Below are positions 34,530 through 43,519 of a stretch of 64,000 nucleotides of DNA, piece by piece. This stretch comes from Paraburkholderia terricola (lineage in GTDB: Bacteria > Pseudomonadota > Gammaproteobacteria > Burkholderiales > Burkholderiaceae): contig NZ_FRAB01000010.1 in assembly GCF_900142195.1 (NCBI RefSeq), forward strand, positions 1 through 64,000. The letters are read 5' to 3'. A model generated the notes under the pieces. It was given only the letters and a program-made list of their open reading frames with translations. It did not search any database and was not told the origin of the DNA. The translations under genes were made by a program, and so were the position numbers. Every line of letters starts with the position of its first letter. The first letter of the stretch is position 1.

Positions 34530-34886
34530 ATGTCGAACGAAATCAAACGTCTGCAAACGAATGCGCGCATGAGCCAGGTGGTGATCGCCAACGGCGTCGT
34601 TCATCTGGCCGGCCAGGTGCCCGACACGGCGAACGTGTCCATCACCGAACAGGCAAACGAAGTTCTCGCGCGGATCGACCTGTTGCTCGAAGCGGCGGGC
34701 GTGGATCGCACGCGGCTCGTGTCCGCGAACATCTGGTTGAGCGATCCGAAGCACTTCGCCGAATTCAACGCGGTGTGGGATGCGTGGGTGCCGCAAGGTC
34801 ATGCGCCGACCCGCGCCTGCGTGCAGGCCTTGCTGATGAAGCCCGGTTGCGATGTCGAAGTCGCGGTGACGGCGCTCGCGGCATAA
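34530..34886 (+). CDS. RidA (YjgF/YER057c/UK114) family protein
   Basis: The 118-residue protein is the family size. It has the N-terminal QTNARMSQVVIANGVVHLAGQVPD, the middle NEVLARIDLLLEAAGVDRTRLVSANIWLSD and the catalytic Arg in APTRACVQALL. RidA proteins hydrolyse reactive enamine/imine intermediates to ketoacids and ammonia. It lies between the amidase and an FAD amino-acid-type oxidoreductase, whose imine product would be a natural RidA substrate; that link is inference but well supported by context. The start is four bases after the amidase stop. Confidence 0.92.
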   Translation: MSNEIKRLQTNARMSQVVIANGVVHLAGQVPDTANVSITEQANEVLARIDLLLEAAGVDRTRLVSANIWLSDPKHFAEFNAVWDAWVPQGHAPTRACVQALLMKPGCDVEVAVTALAA

Positions 34887-34908
34887 CCGGCAACGTGTGA
34901 GTTCGCTG

Positions 34909-36150
34909 ATGACGAGAATGAAATTCGACACCGTGGTACTCGGCGCGGGCATCGTGGGCGTGTGCGTCGCCGTGCATCTACAGAAGCGCGGACGCCAGGT
35001 CGCGCTGGTCGATCGCAAGCTGCCCGGCAACGAGACTTCGTTCGGCAACGCCGGGTTGATCCAGCGCGAAGGCGTCTATCCGTATGCGTTTCCTCGCGGA
35101 CTCGGCAGCTTGCTTCGCTATGCGCGCAATCGGTCGCCGGATGTTCGCTACCATGCCGACGCGATGCTGCAAGCCGCGCCGTTCCTGTGGCAATACTGGC
35201 GCAATTCGCATCCGGCGCGGCACGCCGCGATCGCGAAGTCGTACTCGACGCTGATCGAACACTGCGTCAGCGAGCACCGCGCGCTGGCGGCCGATGCCGG
35301 GGCAAGCGCGTTATTGCGGCCAAGCGGCTGGATCAAGGTGTTTCGCAGCGAAGCCGTGCGGGATGCGGAAACGCGGCTCGCTGAACAGTGGCATCGGGAA
35401 TACGGCGTCGATTTCGAATCGCTCGACGCCGCCCGCCTGCAACAGATGGAACCCGATCTCGACACGACCTTGCTCGGCGGCTTGCGCTATACGGCCTCCG
35501 ATTCGGTGAGCGATCCGCATGCGCTCGTCACCGCGTACGCCAGGCATTTCGAGTCGCTGGGCGGGCGGTTTTTGATTGGCGATGCGAGTTCGCTGCGCGA
35601 CGGTTGGGAAGTCGACACGAACGACGGCACGATCGCGGCTTCGTCGGCGGTGGTTGCGCTGGGTCCGTGGTCGGATCGCGTGAGTTCGCGGCTCGGCTAC
35701 CGGCTGCCGCTTGGCGTCAAGCGCGGCTATCACATGCACTATGCGCCGCGTGGGCAGGCTCGTTTGAATCACCCGGTGCTGGATGCCGAGAAGGGCTACC
35801 TGCTCGCGCCGATGGCAAAAGGCATTCGCCTGACCACAGGCGCGGAAATCGCGCGCTGCGATGCGCCCAGGACCCCGACGCAACTCGCCGCGGTCGAGCC
35901 GGTCGCGCGCACGCTGTTCCCGTTGGACAAGCGCCTCGACGACGAAGCCTGGATGGGGCGCCGCCCTTGCACGCCCGACATGATGCCGATAATCGGACCC
36001 GCGCGAAAACATAAGGACTTGTGGTTCGCGTTCGGCCATGCGCACCACGGGCTGACGTTGGGTCCGGTCACGGGCCGGTTGATCGCGGAGATGATGACCG
36101 GCGAAGATACCTTGGTGGACACGCGGCCGTTCAGGGTCGAGCGGTTTTAG
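34909..36150 (+). CDS. FAD-dependent oxidoreductase, D-amino-acid dehydrogenase-like
   Basis: About 413 residues. Start choices are GTG 34897, ATG 34909 and ATG 34918; none has a strong ribosome-binding site and 34909 is a compromise. The dinucleotide-binding motif VVLGAGIVGVCVAVHLQKRG sits at the N-terminus, with NETSFGNAGLIQ, later YRLPLGVKRGYHMHY, and the C-terminal GRRPCTPDMMPIIGPARKHKDLWFAFGHAHHGLTLGP typical of DadA-type enzymes. It should oxidise an amino acid or amine to an imine, with electrons passing to the respiratory chain or oxygen. As the last gene of the operon it would act after the amidase. Confidence 0.88.
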   Translation: MTRMKFDTVVLGAGIVGVCVAVHLQKRGRQVALVDRKLPGNETSFGNAGLIQREGVYPYAFPRGLGSLLRYARNRSPDVRYHADAMLQAAPFLWQYWRNSHPARHAAIAKSYSTLIEHCVSEHRALAADAGASALLRPSGWIKVFRSEAVRDAETRLAEQWHREYGVDFESLDAARLQQMEPDLDTTLLGGLRYTASDSVSDPHALVTAYARHFESLGGRFLIGDASSLRDGWEVDTNDGTIAASSAVVALGPWSDRVSSRLGYRLPLGVKRGYHMHYAPRGQARLNHPVLDAEKGYLLAPMAKGIRLTTGAEIARCDAPRTPTQLAAVEPVARTLFPLDKRLDDEAWMGRRPCTPDMMPIIGPARKHKDLWFAFGHAHHGLTLGPVTGRLIAEMMTGEDTLVDTRPFRVERF

Positions 36151-36306
36151 ACGCGGGGGTTAAAAGCGCGGGTTTGGAAGCGCGCTTTATGAACTCTTCC
36201 CGTACAGCGGCAAGACCCTCGCTTCGAGCATCGCAATCGCCTGAATCGCCAGTTGCGAAAACGTGTGCTTGCCGCGCCGCGCACCGACCGCAGATCGGAG
36301 AACGAC

Positions 36307-37074
36307 TCAACGCCGCTCATACTCATCATGCCGACGCCACCACACGCCCGTCTCGTTGCGCCCCAGCGGCGCGCGATCGAGCCACTGATACATGCCCCAC
36401 AGCCCGTCCAGGCCGCGCGCATAAGTGGAATACGTGTGATAGACGACACCATCCTCCAGCACGAACGCGCTCATGCCGGGCCGGTCGCGCGAATACGTCG
36501 GGGCGTCGGTTCCGCAGGTGGCCGCGAACTGAACGACCGGCTCCGGGGCCGGCGTCGCATCCATCGCATGGCCGCCGCGCTGATAGTTGTATTCGACGCT
36601 GCCTTCGCGCTGCTGCGCCTCCGTGAATGAAACGTTGACGTCGAAGTTGAAGTCGCTGCCGAGCGACGACGCCCACGGAAACGTCCATCCCATTCGCTCT
36701 TTGTACGCCTGCAGCTTCGCGAGCGGCGCGCGCGACACGGCCGCAAGCGCGACATCGTGATTCGCGAGGTGAACGACGAGGCCGTCGAATCCGTCCGCGA
36801 TCGCCGAACACGACGGACATCCCGCCTTGTAGTCCGGCCCGAACATGAAGTGATAGACCAGCAGTTGCGAGCGTCCTCTGAAGAGATCCGCCAGCGAGGC
36901 GCTGCCTTCATCGGTCTCGAAGCGATACGCCTTGTCGATCCGCACCCACGGCAATTGCTGACGCCGCCGCGCCAGTTCATCGCTTTGCCGCGTCAGCGCC
37001 TTTTCCGCTTCGAGCAATTCGAGCCGCGCGGCCAGCCACTCGTCTCGTGTCCCGGTGATGTGTTTCGTCGTCAT
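36307..37074 (-). CDS. DUF899 (thioredoxin-like) family protein
   Basis: The ATG at 37074 has GGAGAG four bases upstream and gives 255 residues; the in-frame extension to 37119 is rejected. The sequence is a typical DUF899 protein: TGTRDEWLAARLELLEAEKALTR, LPWVRIDKAYRFET, LVYHFMFGPDYKAGCPSCSAIADGFD with a thioredoxin-like CPSC (Cys86, Cys89), FNFDVNVSFT, and FVLEDGVVYHTYSTYARG near the end. The family has a thioredoxin fold and no firmly assigned reaction. It is divergent, across 127 bases, from the winged-helix regulator. Confidence 0.92.
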   Translation of the reverse strand: MTTKHITGTRDEWLAARLELLEAEKALTRQSDELARRRQQLPWVRIDKAYRFETDEGSASLADLFRGRSQLLVYHFMFGPDYKAGCPSCSAIADGFDGLVVHLANHDVALAAVSRAPLAKLQAYKERMGWTFPWASSLGSDFNFDVNVSFTEAQQREGSVEYNYQRGGHAMDATPAPEPVVQFAATCGTDAPTYSRDRPGMSAFVLEDGVVYHTYSTYARGLDGLWGMYQWLDRAPLGRNETGVWWRRHDEYERR

Positions 37075-37201
37075 GCGTCTCTCCTTGATGTCCTTCGCCG
37101 TTCGCGCGGTGCTCGCCACGAAATGCGGGTTGGGGTCGTGCTAGATTAGTCGCCGGCTTCGGACACGGGGAGTGACAAGTGTGGCGCGATTCGAATAAAT
37201 C

Positions 37202-38422
37202 ATGGACTCGCTAGTCACGGCCGCGGCGCGCGCGCTCGCCGCAGGCGATCCGCTCGGCGCGCTGAACCGGGTTGCCTTGCGCGACGACGCACCCGCGCTC
37301 GCGCTGCGAGGCATCGCGATGGCGCAGCTCGGCGATCTCGTTCGAGCGAAGGCGCTATTGCGAAGCGCGGCGCGCGCCTTCGGCGCGAGGGAGCCGGTAT
37401 CGCGTGCGCGCTGCGTCGTCGCGCAAGCCGAAATCGCGCTCGCTTCGCGTGACCTGGCCTGGCCCGCCAAAGCGCTGGACGCGGCGCGCGTCACGCTCGA
37501 AGCGCACGGCGACCGCGTGAACGCCGCGCATGCGCGGTATCTGGACGTGCGACGCCTTCTACTGATCGGCCGTCTCGACGACGCCGAGCGTGCGCTCGCC
37601 GCGCTCGACCCCGAACCCTTCCCGCCCGCGTTGCGAGCCGCCCACGAACTGGTCGTGGCGGGGATCGCGATGCGGCGCATCCACACGCAGGCGGCGCGCG
37701 CCGCCCTCGCGCGCGCCGTGCAGGCTGCGCACCGCGCAGGTATTCCCGCGCTGACGGCGGAAGCGGAAAGCGCGTCGCGCATGCTGAACACGCCGGCCGC
37801 GCGGCTGCTCGCGCATGGCGAAGAGCGGCCGCTGCTGCTCGATGAAGTCGAAGCGTTGCTGGCGTCGAAAGCGCTCGTCGTGGACGCATGCCGTCACGTC
37901 GTGCGCCATGAAGACGCCGTGATCTCGCTGGCAAGCCGTCCGGTGCTATTCGTGCTTGCCCGGGCTCTCGCCGAAGCGTGGCCGGCTGACGTGTCGCGAG
38001 ACACGCTCGTCGCCCGCGCATTCAGGGCGAAGCTCGCCGACGAATCACATCGCGCGCGCTTGCGCGTGGAACTCGGGCGGTTGCGCTCGTTGCTTCGACC
38101 GGTGGCCGGCGTAAGCGCGACCAAGCGAGGCTTCGCGCTGGCGCCGCGTCACGCGCGCGAGGTCGTGGTGCTGGCGCGGCCCGTCGAGGACAAGCACGCG
38201 GCGACGCTGGCCTTGCTCGCCGACGGCGAATCGTGGTCGAGTTCAGCGCTCGCGTTGGCGCTCGGCGCCAGCCAGCGCAGTGCGCAGCGGGCGCTCGATT
38301 CGCTCGCGGCGGCGGGCAAGGCGCAGTCGTTCGGAAAGGGGCGCGCGCGTCGCTGGATCACGCCGCCCATGCCGGGATTCACGACCACCTTGTTACTCCC
38401 GGCTCCGTTGCCGGGCGATTAG
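37202..38422 (+). CDS. Winged-helix/TPR-like regulatory protein
   Basis: The 406-residue protein begins with Ala/Arg-rich helical repeats (about 1-210) that resemble TPRs (ALNRVALRDDAPALALRGIAMAQLGDLVRAKALLRSAARAFG). The middle (about 215-310) looks like a transcription-regulator wing domain (LIDEVEALLASKALVVDACRHVV-like, RLRVELGRLRSLLRPVAG). The C-terminus has a clear MarR/GntR-type winged helix (LLADGESWSSSALALALGASQRSAQRALDSLAAAGKAQSFGKGRARRW). It is probably a cytosolic transcriptional regulator. It is divergent from the DUF899 gene and 44 bases upstream of a beta-propeller protein gene, so it may control both. The ligand is unknown. Confidence 0.82.
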   Translation: MDSLVTAAARALAAGDPLGALNRVALRDDAPALALRGIAMAQLGDLVRAKALLRSAARAFGAREPVSRARCVVAQAEIALASRDLAWPAKALDAARVTLEAHGDRVNAAHARYLDVRRLLLIGRLDDAERALAALDPEPFPPALRAAHELVVAGIAMRRIHTQAARAALARAVQAAHRAGIPALTAEAESASRMLNTPAARLLAHGEERPLLLDEVEALLASKALVVDACRHVVRHEDAVISLASRPVLFVLARALAEAWPADVSRDTLVARAFRAKLADESHRARLRVELGRLRSLLRPVAGVSATKRGFALAPRHAREVVVLARPVEDKHAATLALLADGESWSSSALALALGASQRSAQRALDSLAAAGKAQSFGKGRARRWITPPMPGFTTTLLLPAPLPGD

Positions 38423-38466
38423 GATGGCCACATGAACCACCCGCAACCGTCGACGAGGATGAAACC

Positions 38467-39108
38467 ATGAACCGATCCGCAGCTGAAATCGTGAATGAAT
38501 ACGGGCCCTTTCCGGGCGTAGAGAGCGTGCATGGCGTCACTTACGACGGTCAGCACGTATGGTTTGCCACCGGCGACAAGCTGAACGCCCTCGACCCGGC
38601 GAGCGGCAAGACGGTGCGCTCGCTCGAGGTCGCCGCGCATGCGGGAACGGCCTTCGACGGCGAGCATCTGTTTCAGATCGCCGAGAGCCGCATCCAGAAA
38701 ATCGATCCGGCGACCGGCCGCGTGCTCGCCACGATCCCGGCGCCCGGCGGCGGCGGTGACTCGGGGCTTGCGTGGGCCGAAGGAACGCTCTGGGTGGGGC
38801 AGTACCGCGAGCGCAAAATCCATCAGGTCGATCCGGAGACAGGGGCGGTGCTTCGCACGATCGAGTCGAACCGTTTCGTCACGGGCGTGACGTGGGTCGA
38901 CGGAGAACTTTGGCACGGCACGTGGGAAGGCGACGAGAGCGAATTGCGGCGAATCGATCCGCGCACGGGCGAGGTCGAGGAGAAGGTTCAGATGCCGGCC
39001 GGCGTGGGCATCTCGGGGCTCGAATCCGATGGCGGCGACCGGTTCTTCTGCGGCGGCGGAAGCAGCGGAAAGGTGAGAGCCGTTCGCCGGCCGAGGCGAG
39101 GCGCGTAG
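38467..39108 (+). CDS. Beta-propeller protein, glutamine-cyclotransferase/Vgb-like
   Basis: The ATG at 38467 has GAGGA eight bases upstream; earlier in-frame sequence overlaps the previous gene. The 213 residues form repeated blades, each with a W/F-x-x-GDxLxxxDPxxGxxxxxxx pattern: HVWFATGDKLNALDPASGKTV, HLFQIAESRIQKIDPATGRV, TLWVGQYRERKIHQVDPETGAV, ELWHGTWEGDESELRRIDPRTGEV. This matches YncE/Vgb/glutaminyl-cyclase-like propellers. There is no signal peptide, so it should be cytosolic. The gene pairs with the regulator upstream. The last ~10 residues are strongly basic. Its reaction, if any, is unknown. Confidence 0.85.
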   Translation: MNRSAAEIVNEYGPFPGVESVHGVTYDGQHVWFATGDKLNALDPASGKTVRSLEVAAHAGTAFDGEHLFQIAESRIQKIDPATGRVLATIPAPGGGGDSGLAWAEGTLWVGQYRERKIHQVDPETGAVLRTIESNRFVTGVTWVDGELWHGTWEGDESELRRIDPRTGEVEEKVQMPAGVGISGLESDGGDRFFCGGGSSGKVRAVRRPRRGA

Positions 39109-39245
39109 GCAGGCAGCAGGTCTGTTCGCTCGACGGCCAAGCGCGGGTTGGTGGCGCGGCGGTCACCGCGTTGTTGCTTTTCACATTGGCGCAACGCGGT
39201 TGTCTGTTTCCTCAGACTGAATAGTTTCAGATAAGGGATAACCCG

Positions 39246-39275
39246 TATAATTGTTGTCAAGAAGTCAGACAACAA
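39246..39275 (+). promoter_or_regulatory. -10 box overlapping a perfect inverted repeat upstream of the DHA2 pump
   Basis: TATAAT at 39246-39251 is followed at once by TTGTTGTC-N9-GACAACAA (39251-39275), a perfect 8-bp inverted repeat. The arrangement places a likely operator, or a 5' hairpin, over the expected transcription start of the efflux gene, about 75 bases ahead of its GTG. A TetR- or MarR-type repressor would fit; none is encoded beside it. Confidence 0.6.
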
Positions 39276-39351
39276 GAAGACGCGAGTCGTCGAGACCGCG
39301 GGCCGAGCCTGGCCCCGCAGCGTCTTCCCTGAAAAACTATTCTCCCGATCC

Positions 39352-40908
39352 GTGAACCCAACAGCGACTGCCCTGCCTTTCCGAAACGCCCTCTTCGCGA
39401 TGCTCGGCATCGGTCTCGTCAATATGCTGGTCGCACTGGATCAAACAGTCGTCAGCACCGCGCTGCCCTCGATCGTCGCCGAGCTGCACGGCTTCGAGTA
39501 CTACGCGTGGATCGCCAGCGCCTATCTGCTGGCGTCGGTGGTGACGGTTCCGGTATTCGGCCGGCTCGGCGACTACTTCGGCCGCAAGCGTTTCGTGATC
39601 GCCGCGGTCATCACGTTCACGGTGGCGTCGGTGCTCTGCGGCGTCGCCAACGACATGCTGTTTCTGGTGATCGCGCGCGGCCTGCAAGGCATCGGCGGCG
39701 GCATGATGGTCGGCACGGCGTTCGCGTCGATACCGGATCTCTTTCCCGATCCGCGCGCGCGGGTTCGCTGGCAGGTGGTGATGGCGGCCGCGTATGGCAT
39801 CGGCACCGCGGCGGGGCCGTCGCTCGGCGGCTGGATGAGCGAGCACTGGGGCTGGCGCTCCACCTTCCTGATCAATCTGCCGGTGGGCGCCGCGGCGCTC
39901 TATTTCATCTGGGCGCATCTGCCGAGCTTCCGGCGTCCGCACGAAGGCGAGGTCAAGATCGACTGGCTCGGCGCGGCGCTCGTCGCCGCCGTGTTGGGCG
40001 GCCTGCAGGCTTTCATCGAAGCGGTGCCGAAAGACGGCCTGACCGCCGGCAATCTCACGCTGGCGGCATGCGTGATCGTCGGCACGATTGCATTGCTGGT
40101 GTGCGAGAAGCGCGCCACGCATCCGATCATTCCGCTCGACCTGTTCAAGGACGGCCAACTGGTCACGCTCTTCACGCTCGGCATGCTGTCGGGCTTCGTG
40201 ATGTTCTCGCTGATCTTCTTCGCGCCGCTGCTGCTGCAAGGCGGCTTCGGCCTCTCGCCGCAACAGGCCGGTTTGCTCGCCACGCCGATTGCCGCCTGCA
40301 TCGCGCTCGGCAGTCTGCTGAATACGCGCATCGTCATTCACATGAAGAAGCCCACGCGCATTCTGTCGATCGGCTTCGCGTTGCTGCTGTTCGCGTCGGT
40401 TGCGTTGGCGTTCGCCAATCCGGACACGCCGCACCTGTGGCTCGAATTGCCGATGGCGGCGGTCGGCATCGGTCTGGGTTTCATCCTCAACAATCTGAAT
40501 GTGTTCGGGCAGGAGATTGCCGGGCGCGAGCGGTTCGGCATCACGACCGCGCTGCTGCAGTCCACGCGAATGGTGGGCGGCATGTTGGGCACGAGCATTG
40601 TCGCGACGGTGGTGTCGCATCATTACCGCAACGTGGTCACGCGCACGATGAGCGTGCTCGGCGAGCCGGCCACCTCGCAATGGCTGCCGCGTTTTGTGGA
40701 TCTGCGTATTCTGATCGATGAGGAACTGCGCCTGAAGCTGATCGCGGATATGAAGCCTTCGGGGCTCAACACGCTCGCCTTGATCGATACGGCTCGCGAT
40801 GCGCTGGTGCAGTCGATTCATATCGGCGTTTGGCTCACCGCCGTCGCGGCGCTTGCCGCTGCGCTGCTCGTGCAGCGGATCTCGCACGTCGTGTTTCGAC
40901 GGAGTTGA
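39352..40908 (+). CDS. DHA2-family MFS multidrug efflux transporter
   Basis: The 518-residue protein begins at a GTG and has about 14 membrane helices, the DHA2 (EmrB/QacA) count. Motifs include VNMLVALDQTVVSTALPSIVAEL in helix 1 (motif D1), SVVTVPVFGRLGDYFGRKRFVI (motif A) and AYGIGTAAGPSLGGWMSEHWGWRSTFLINLPVG (motif C), which marks exporters. It should expel drugs or other hydrophobic compounds with proton antiport. No membrane-fusion partner gene (EmrA) lies nearby. The upstream inverted repeat suggests repression by an unlinked regulator. It converges with kdgD. Confidence 0.92.
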   Translation: MNPTATALPFRNALFAMLGIGLVNMLVALDQTVVSTALPSIVAELHGFEYYAWIASAYLLASVVTVPVFGRLGDYFGRKRFVIAAVITFTVASVLCGVANDMLFLVIARGLQGIGGGMMVGTAFASIPDLFPDPRARVRWQVVMAAAYGIGTAAGPSLGGWMSEHWGWRSTFLINLPVGAAALYFIWAHLPSFRRPHEGEVKIDWLGAALVAAVLGGLQAFIEAVPKDGLTAGNLTLAACVIVGTIALLVCEKRATHPIIPLDLFKDGQLVTLFTLGMLSGFVMFSLIFFAPLLLQGGFGLSPQQAGLLATPIAACIALGSLLNTRIVIHMKKPTRILSIGFALLLFASVALAFANPDTPHLWLELPMAAVGIGLGFILNNLNVFGQEIAGRERFGITTALLQSTRMVGGMLGTSIVATVVSHHYRNVVTRTMSVLGEPATSQWLPRFVDLRILIDEELRLKLIADMKPSGLNTLALIDTARDALVQSIHIGVWLTAVAALAAALLVQRISHVVFRRS

Positions 40909-41052
40909 GCGTGATGGACTGGCCGCTGCGGTTGAGCGGCTAAGCGCTTGCGGTCACGTCTCGCTACGACAGGTCGACGCGACGCCATTGCGGCGGCGTG
41001 ACGCGCGCCGGACGTTTCGTCGCGGCGCGTCCAGAGATAGCGACCGGCCCGC

Positions 41053-41970
41053 TTACTGCGCGCCGAGCTTCTTGATGAGGGCGTCGAGCTTGTCCATTTC
41101 TTCCTCGGTCAGATCGGTCAGCGGCGCGCGCACCGGACCGGCGCTGCGGCCCACCAGCTTCGCGCCCGCCTTCACGATACTCACCGCGTAGCCCGCGCGG
41201 CGGTTGCGGATCGCGAGGTACGGCAGGAAGAATTCATCCAGCAGTCGCGACGTGGTCGCGTGATCGTCCGCGGCAATCGCGCGATAGAACTCCATCGCGG
41301 TCTTCGGAATGAAGTTGAATACCGCCGACGAATACACCGGCACGCCCAGCGCCTTATAAGCCGCCGCATAGACTTCCGCGGTCGGCAGGCCGCCGAGATA
41401 GGAAAAGCGATCGCCCAGACGGCGGCGGATCGTCACCATCGCTTCGATTTCACCGACGCCGTCCTTGAAGCCGATCAGGTTCGGGCAACGCTCCGCGAGA
41501 CGTTCGAGCATGTCCGCGTTCAGTTTCGAGTTCGCGCGGTTGTAGATGATCACGCCCAGGTTCGGCACGGACTTGCAGACCTCCTCCGCGTGCGCGGCGA
41601 TGCCTTCCTGGGACGCTTCCGTGAGGTAGTGCGGCATCAGCAGAATGCCGTTCGCACCCAGACGCTCCGCTTCCCGCGCGTATTCGATCGCCACGCGCGT
41701 CGGGCCGCCCGCGCCAGCGAGAATCGGCACCTTGCCCTTGCAGACTTCGGTCGCGGTGCGCACCACGTTCGTGTAGTCGCTCCTGGTCAGCGAGAAGAAT
41801 TCGCCCGTGCCGCCCGCGACGAACAGCGCCGAAGCGCCATAAGGCGCGAGCCATTCGAGACGCGCGGCATAGGTGTCGGCACGGAAATCGCCGTTCGTAT
41901 CGAAGTCGGTCACGGGGAAAGACAACAGGCCTTCGGAAACAATCGCTTTGAGTTCTTGAGGTGAGGTCAT
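41053..41970 (-). CDS. kdgD: 5-dehydro-4-deoxyglucarate dehydratase
   Basis: The 305-residue enzyme of the DapA/N-acetylneuraminate lyase superfamily converts 5-dehydro-4-deoxy-D-glucarate to 2,5-dioxopentanoate with loss of water and CO2. The Schiff-base Lys169 is in [10 protein letters not shown], Tyr143 in [11 protein letters not shown], and the substrate carboxylate loop is [10 protein letters not shown]. It lies 54 bases after gudD on the same strand, giving the two successive steps of D-glucarate/galactarate breakdown. The next enzyme, 2,5-dioxopentanoate dehydrogenase, is not adjacent. Confidence 0.95.
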   Translation of the reverse strand: MTSPQELKAIVSEGLLSFPVTDFDTNGDFRADTYAARLEWLAPYGASALFVAGGTGEFFSLTRSDYTNVVRTATEVCKGKVPILAGAGGPTRVAIEYAREAERLGANGILLMPHYLTEASQEGIAAHAEEVCKSVPNLGVIIYNRANSKLNADMLERLAERCPNLIGFKDGVGEIEAMVTIRRRLGDRFSYLGGLPTAEVYAAAYKALGVPVYSSAVFNFIPKTAMEFYRAIAADDHATTSRLLDEFFLPYLAIRNRRAGYAVSIVKAGAKLVGRSAGPVRAPLTDLTEEEMDKLDALIKKLGAQ

Positions 41971-42024
41971 GGTGTGATTAAGGTCAAACGTAGATAAGCG
42001 CCGCCGTTCAAATCGCCCGGCGAC

Positions 42025-43374
42025 TCAGCGCACGAGACAGGGGCGCTTGTTGTCGAATTTCCAGTTGGGAATCAGGTACTGCATGGCGACGCCGTCGTCG
42101 CGCGCGCCCAGGCCGTGTTGCTGATACAGCGCGTGCGCCTTCTCGATCTCGTCCATGTCGATCTCGACGCCGAGTCCCGCCGCCTGCGGCACCTTCACCT
42201 TGCCGCCGACGATTTGCAGCGGATCGCGCGTCAGACGCTGGCCGTCCTGCCAGATCCAGTGCGTGTCGATCGCGGTGATCTTGCCGGGCGCCGCGGCCGC
42301 GACGTGCGTGAACATCGCGAGCGAAATGTCGAAGTGATTGTTCGAATGCGAGCCCCACGTGAGGCCCCAGTCGTTGCACATCTGCGCCACGCGCACCGAG
42401 CCCTGCATGGTCCAGAAATGCGGGTCGGCAAGCGGAATATCCACGGACTGCAACTGGATCGTGTGACCCATCTGACGCCAGTCGGTGGCGATCATGTTGG
42501 TGGCCGTCGGCAAGCCGGTCGCGCGACGGAATTCCGCCATGACTTCGCGGCCCGAGTAGCCGTTTTCCGCGCCGCATGGGTCTTCCGCATAAGCGAGCAC
42601 GTCGTGCTTGTCGCGGCACAGGCGAATGGCTTCCGCCAGCGACCACGCACCGTTCGGATCGAGCGTGACGCGGGCATCGGGAAAGCGTTCGGCGAGCGCC
42701 GTCACGGCTTCGATCTCGGCGTCGCCGGGCAGCACGCCGCCTTTCAGCTTGAAGTCGTTGAAGCCGTAACGCGCCTGCGCCGCCTCGGCGAGACGCACGA
42801 CCGCTTCGGGCGTCATCGCTTCCTCGGTGCGAACGCGCTCCCAGTCGTCGCGCCCTTGCGCGCCGCTCGCGTACGGCAGATCGGTCTTGTTGCGATCGCC
42901 GATATAAAACAGGTAGCCGAGCATTTCCACTTCGTCGCGTTGCTGGCCTTCGCCGAGCAGGGCCGCAACCGGCACGCCGAGATGCTGGCCGAGCAGGTCG
43001 AGCAGCGCGGCTTCGAGCGCGGTGACCGCGTGAATGGTGGTGCGCAGATCGAAGGTTTGCAGGCCGCGCCCGCCCGCGTCGCGGTCGGCGAACTGCGTGC
43101 GCGCCTTGTTCAACATTGCTTGCAGATTGCCGATCGACTGGCCGACCACGAACGGACGTGCATCGTCGATCGTCTTGCGGATGCTCTCGCCGCCGGGCAC
43201 TTCGCCGACGCCGGTATGGCCGGCGCTGTCGCGCAGAATGACGATGTTGCGCGTGAAGAACGGGCCATGCGCGCCGCTCAGATTCATCAACATGCTGTCA
43301 CGGCCGGCAACGGGGACGACGCGCAATTCGGTGACCGTGGGTGTGGCGTTCAATTGAGTTGTGTTCGTTGGCAT
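42025..43374 (-). CDS. gudD: Glucarate dehydratase
   Basis: The 449-residue enolase-superfamily enzyme dehydrates D-glucarate to 5-dehydro-4-deoxy-D-glucarate. Visible signatures are [24 protein letters not shown], the K-x-K acid/base motif [14 protein letters not shown], metal ligands in [11 protein letters not shown] and [20 protein letters not shown], and the catalytic His in [20 protein letters not shown]. The length matches GudD. It sits between gudP (145 bases upstream) and kdgD. Expression is probably controlled by the divergent FCD regulator. Confidence 0.96.
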   Translation of the reverse strand: MPTNTTQLNATPTVTELRVVPVAGRDSMLMNLSGAHGPFFTRNIVILRDSAGHTGVGEVPGGESIRKTIDDARPFVVGQSIGNLQAMLNKARTQFADRDAGGRGLQTFDLRTTIHAVTALEAALLDLLGQHLGVPVAALLGEGQQRDEVEMLGYLFYIGDRNKTDLPYASGAQGRDDWERVRTEEAMTPEAVVRLAEAAQARYGFNDFKLKGGVLPGDAEIEAVTALAERFPDARVTLDPNGAWSLAEAIRLCRDKHDVLAYAEDPCGAENGYSGREVMAEFRRATGLPTATNMIATDWRQMGHTIQLQSVDIPLADPHFWTMQGSVRVAQMCNDWGLTWGSHSNNHFDISLAMFTHVAAAAPGKITAIDTHWIWQDGQRLTRDPLQIVGGKVKVPQAAGLGVEIDMDEIEKAHALYQQHGLGARDDGVAMQYLIPNWKFDNKRPCLVR

Positions 43375-43519
43375 AAGAATGGAAGCGGTTGAATGAGTGG
43401 GGCGGCAGGGCGAGGATCATTGCGGCGCGCGTTCGCGTTCGCCTTCGCGTTCAACACCCGTGCCGGAGGGAAAAGGAAAGCGCGCGCTTCATGATCGGCG
43501 GTTCCAAAGATCATGGTAG

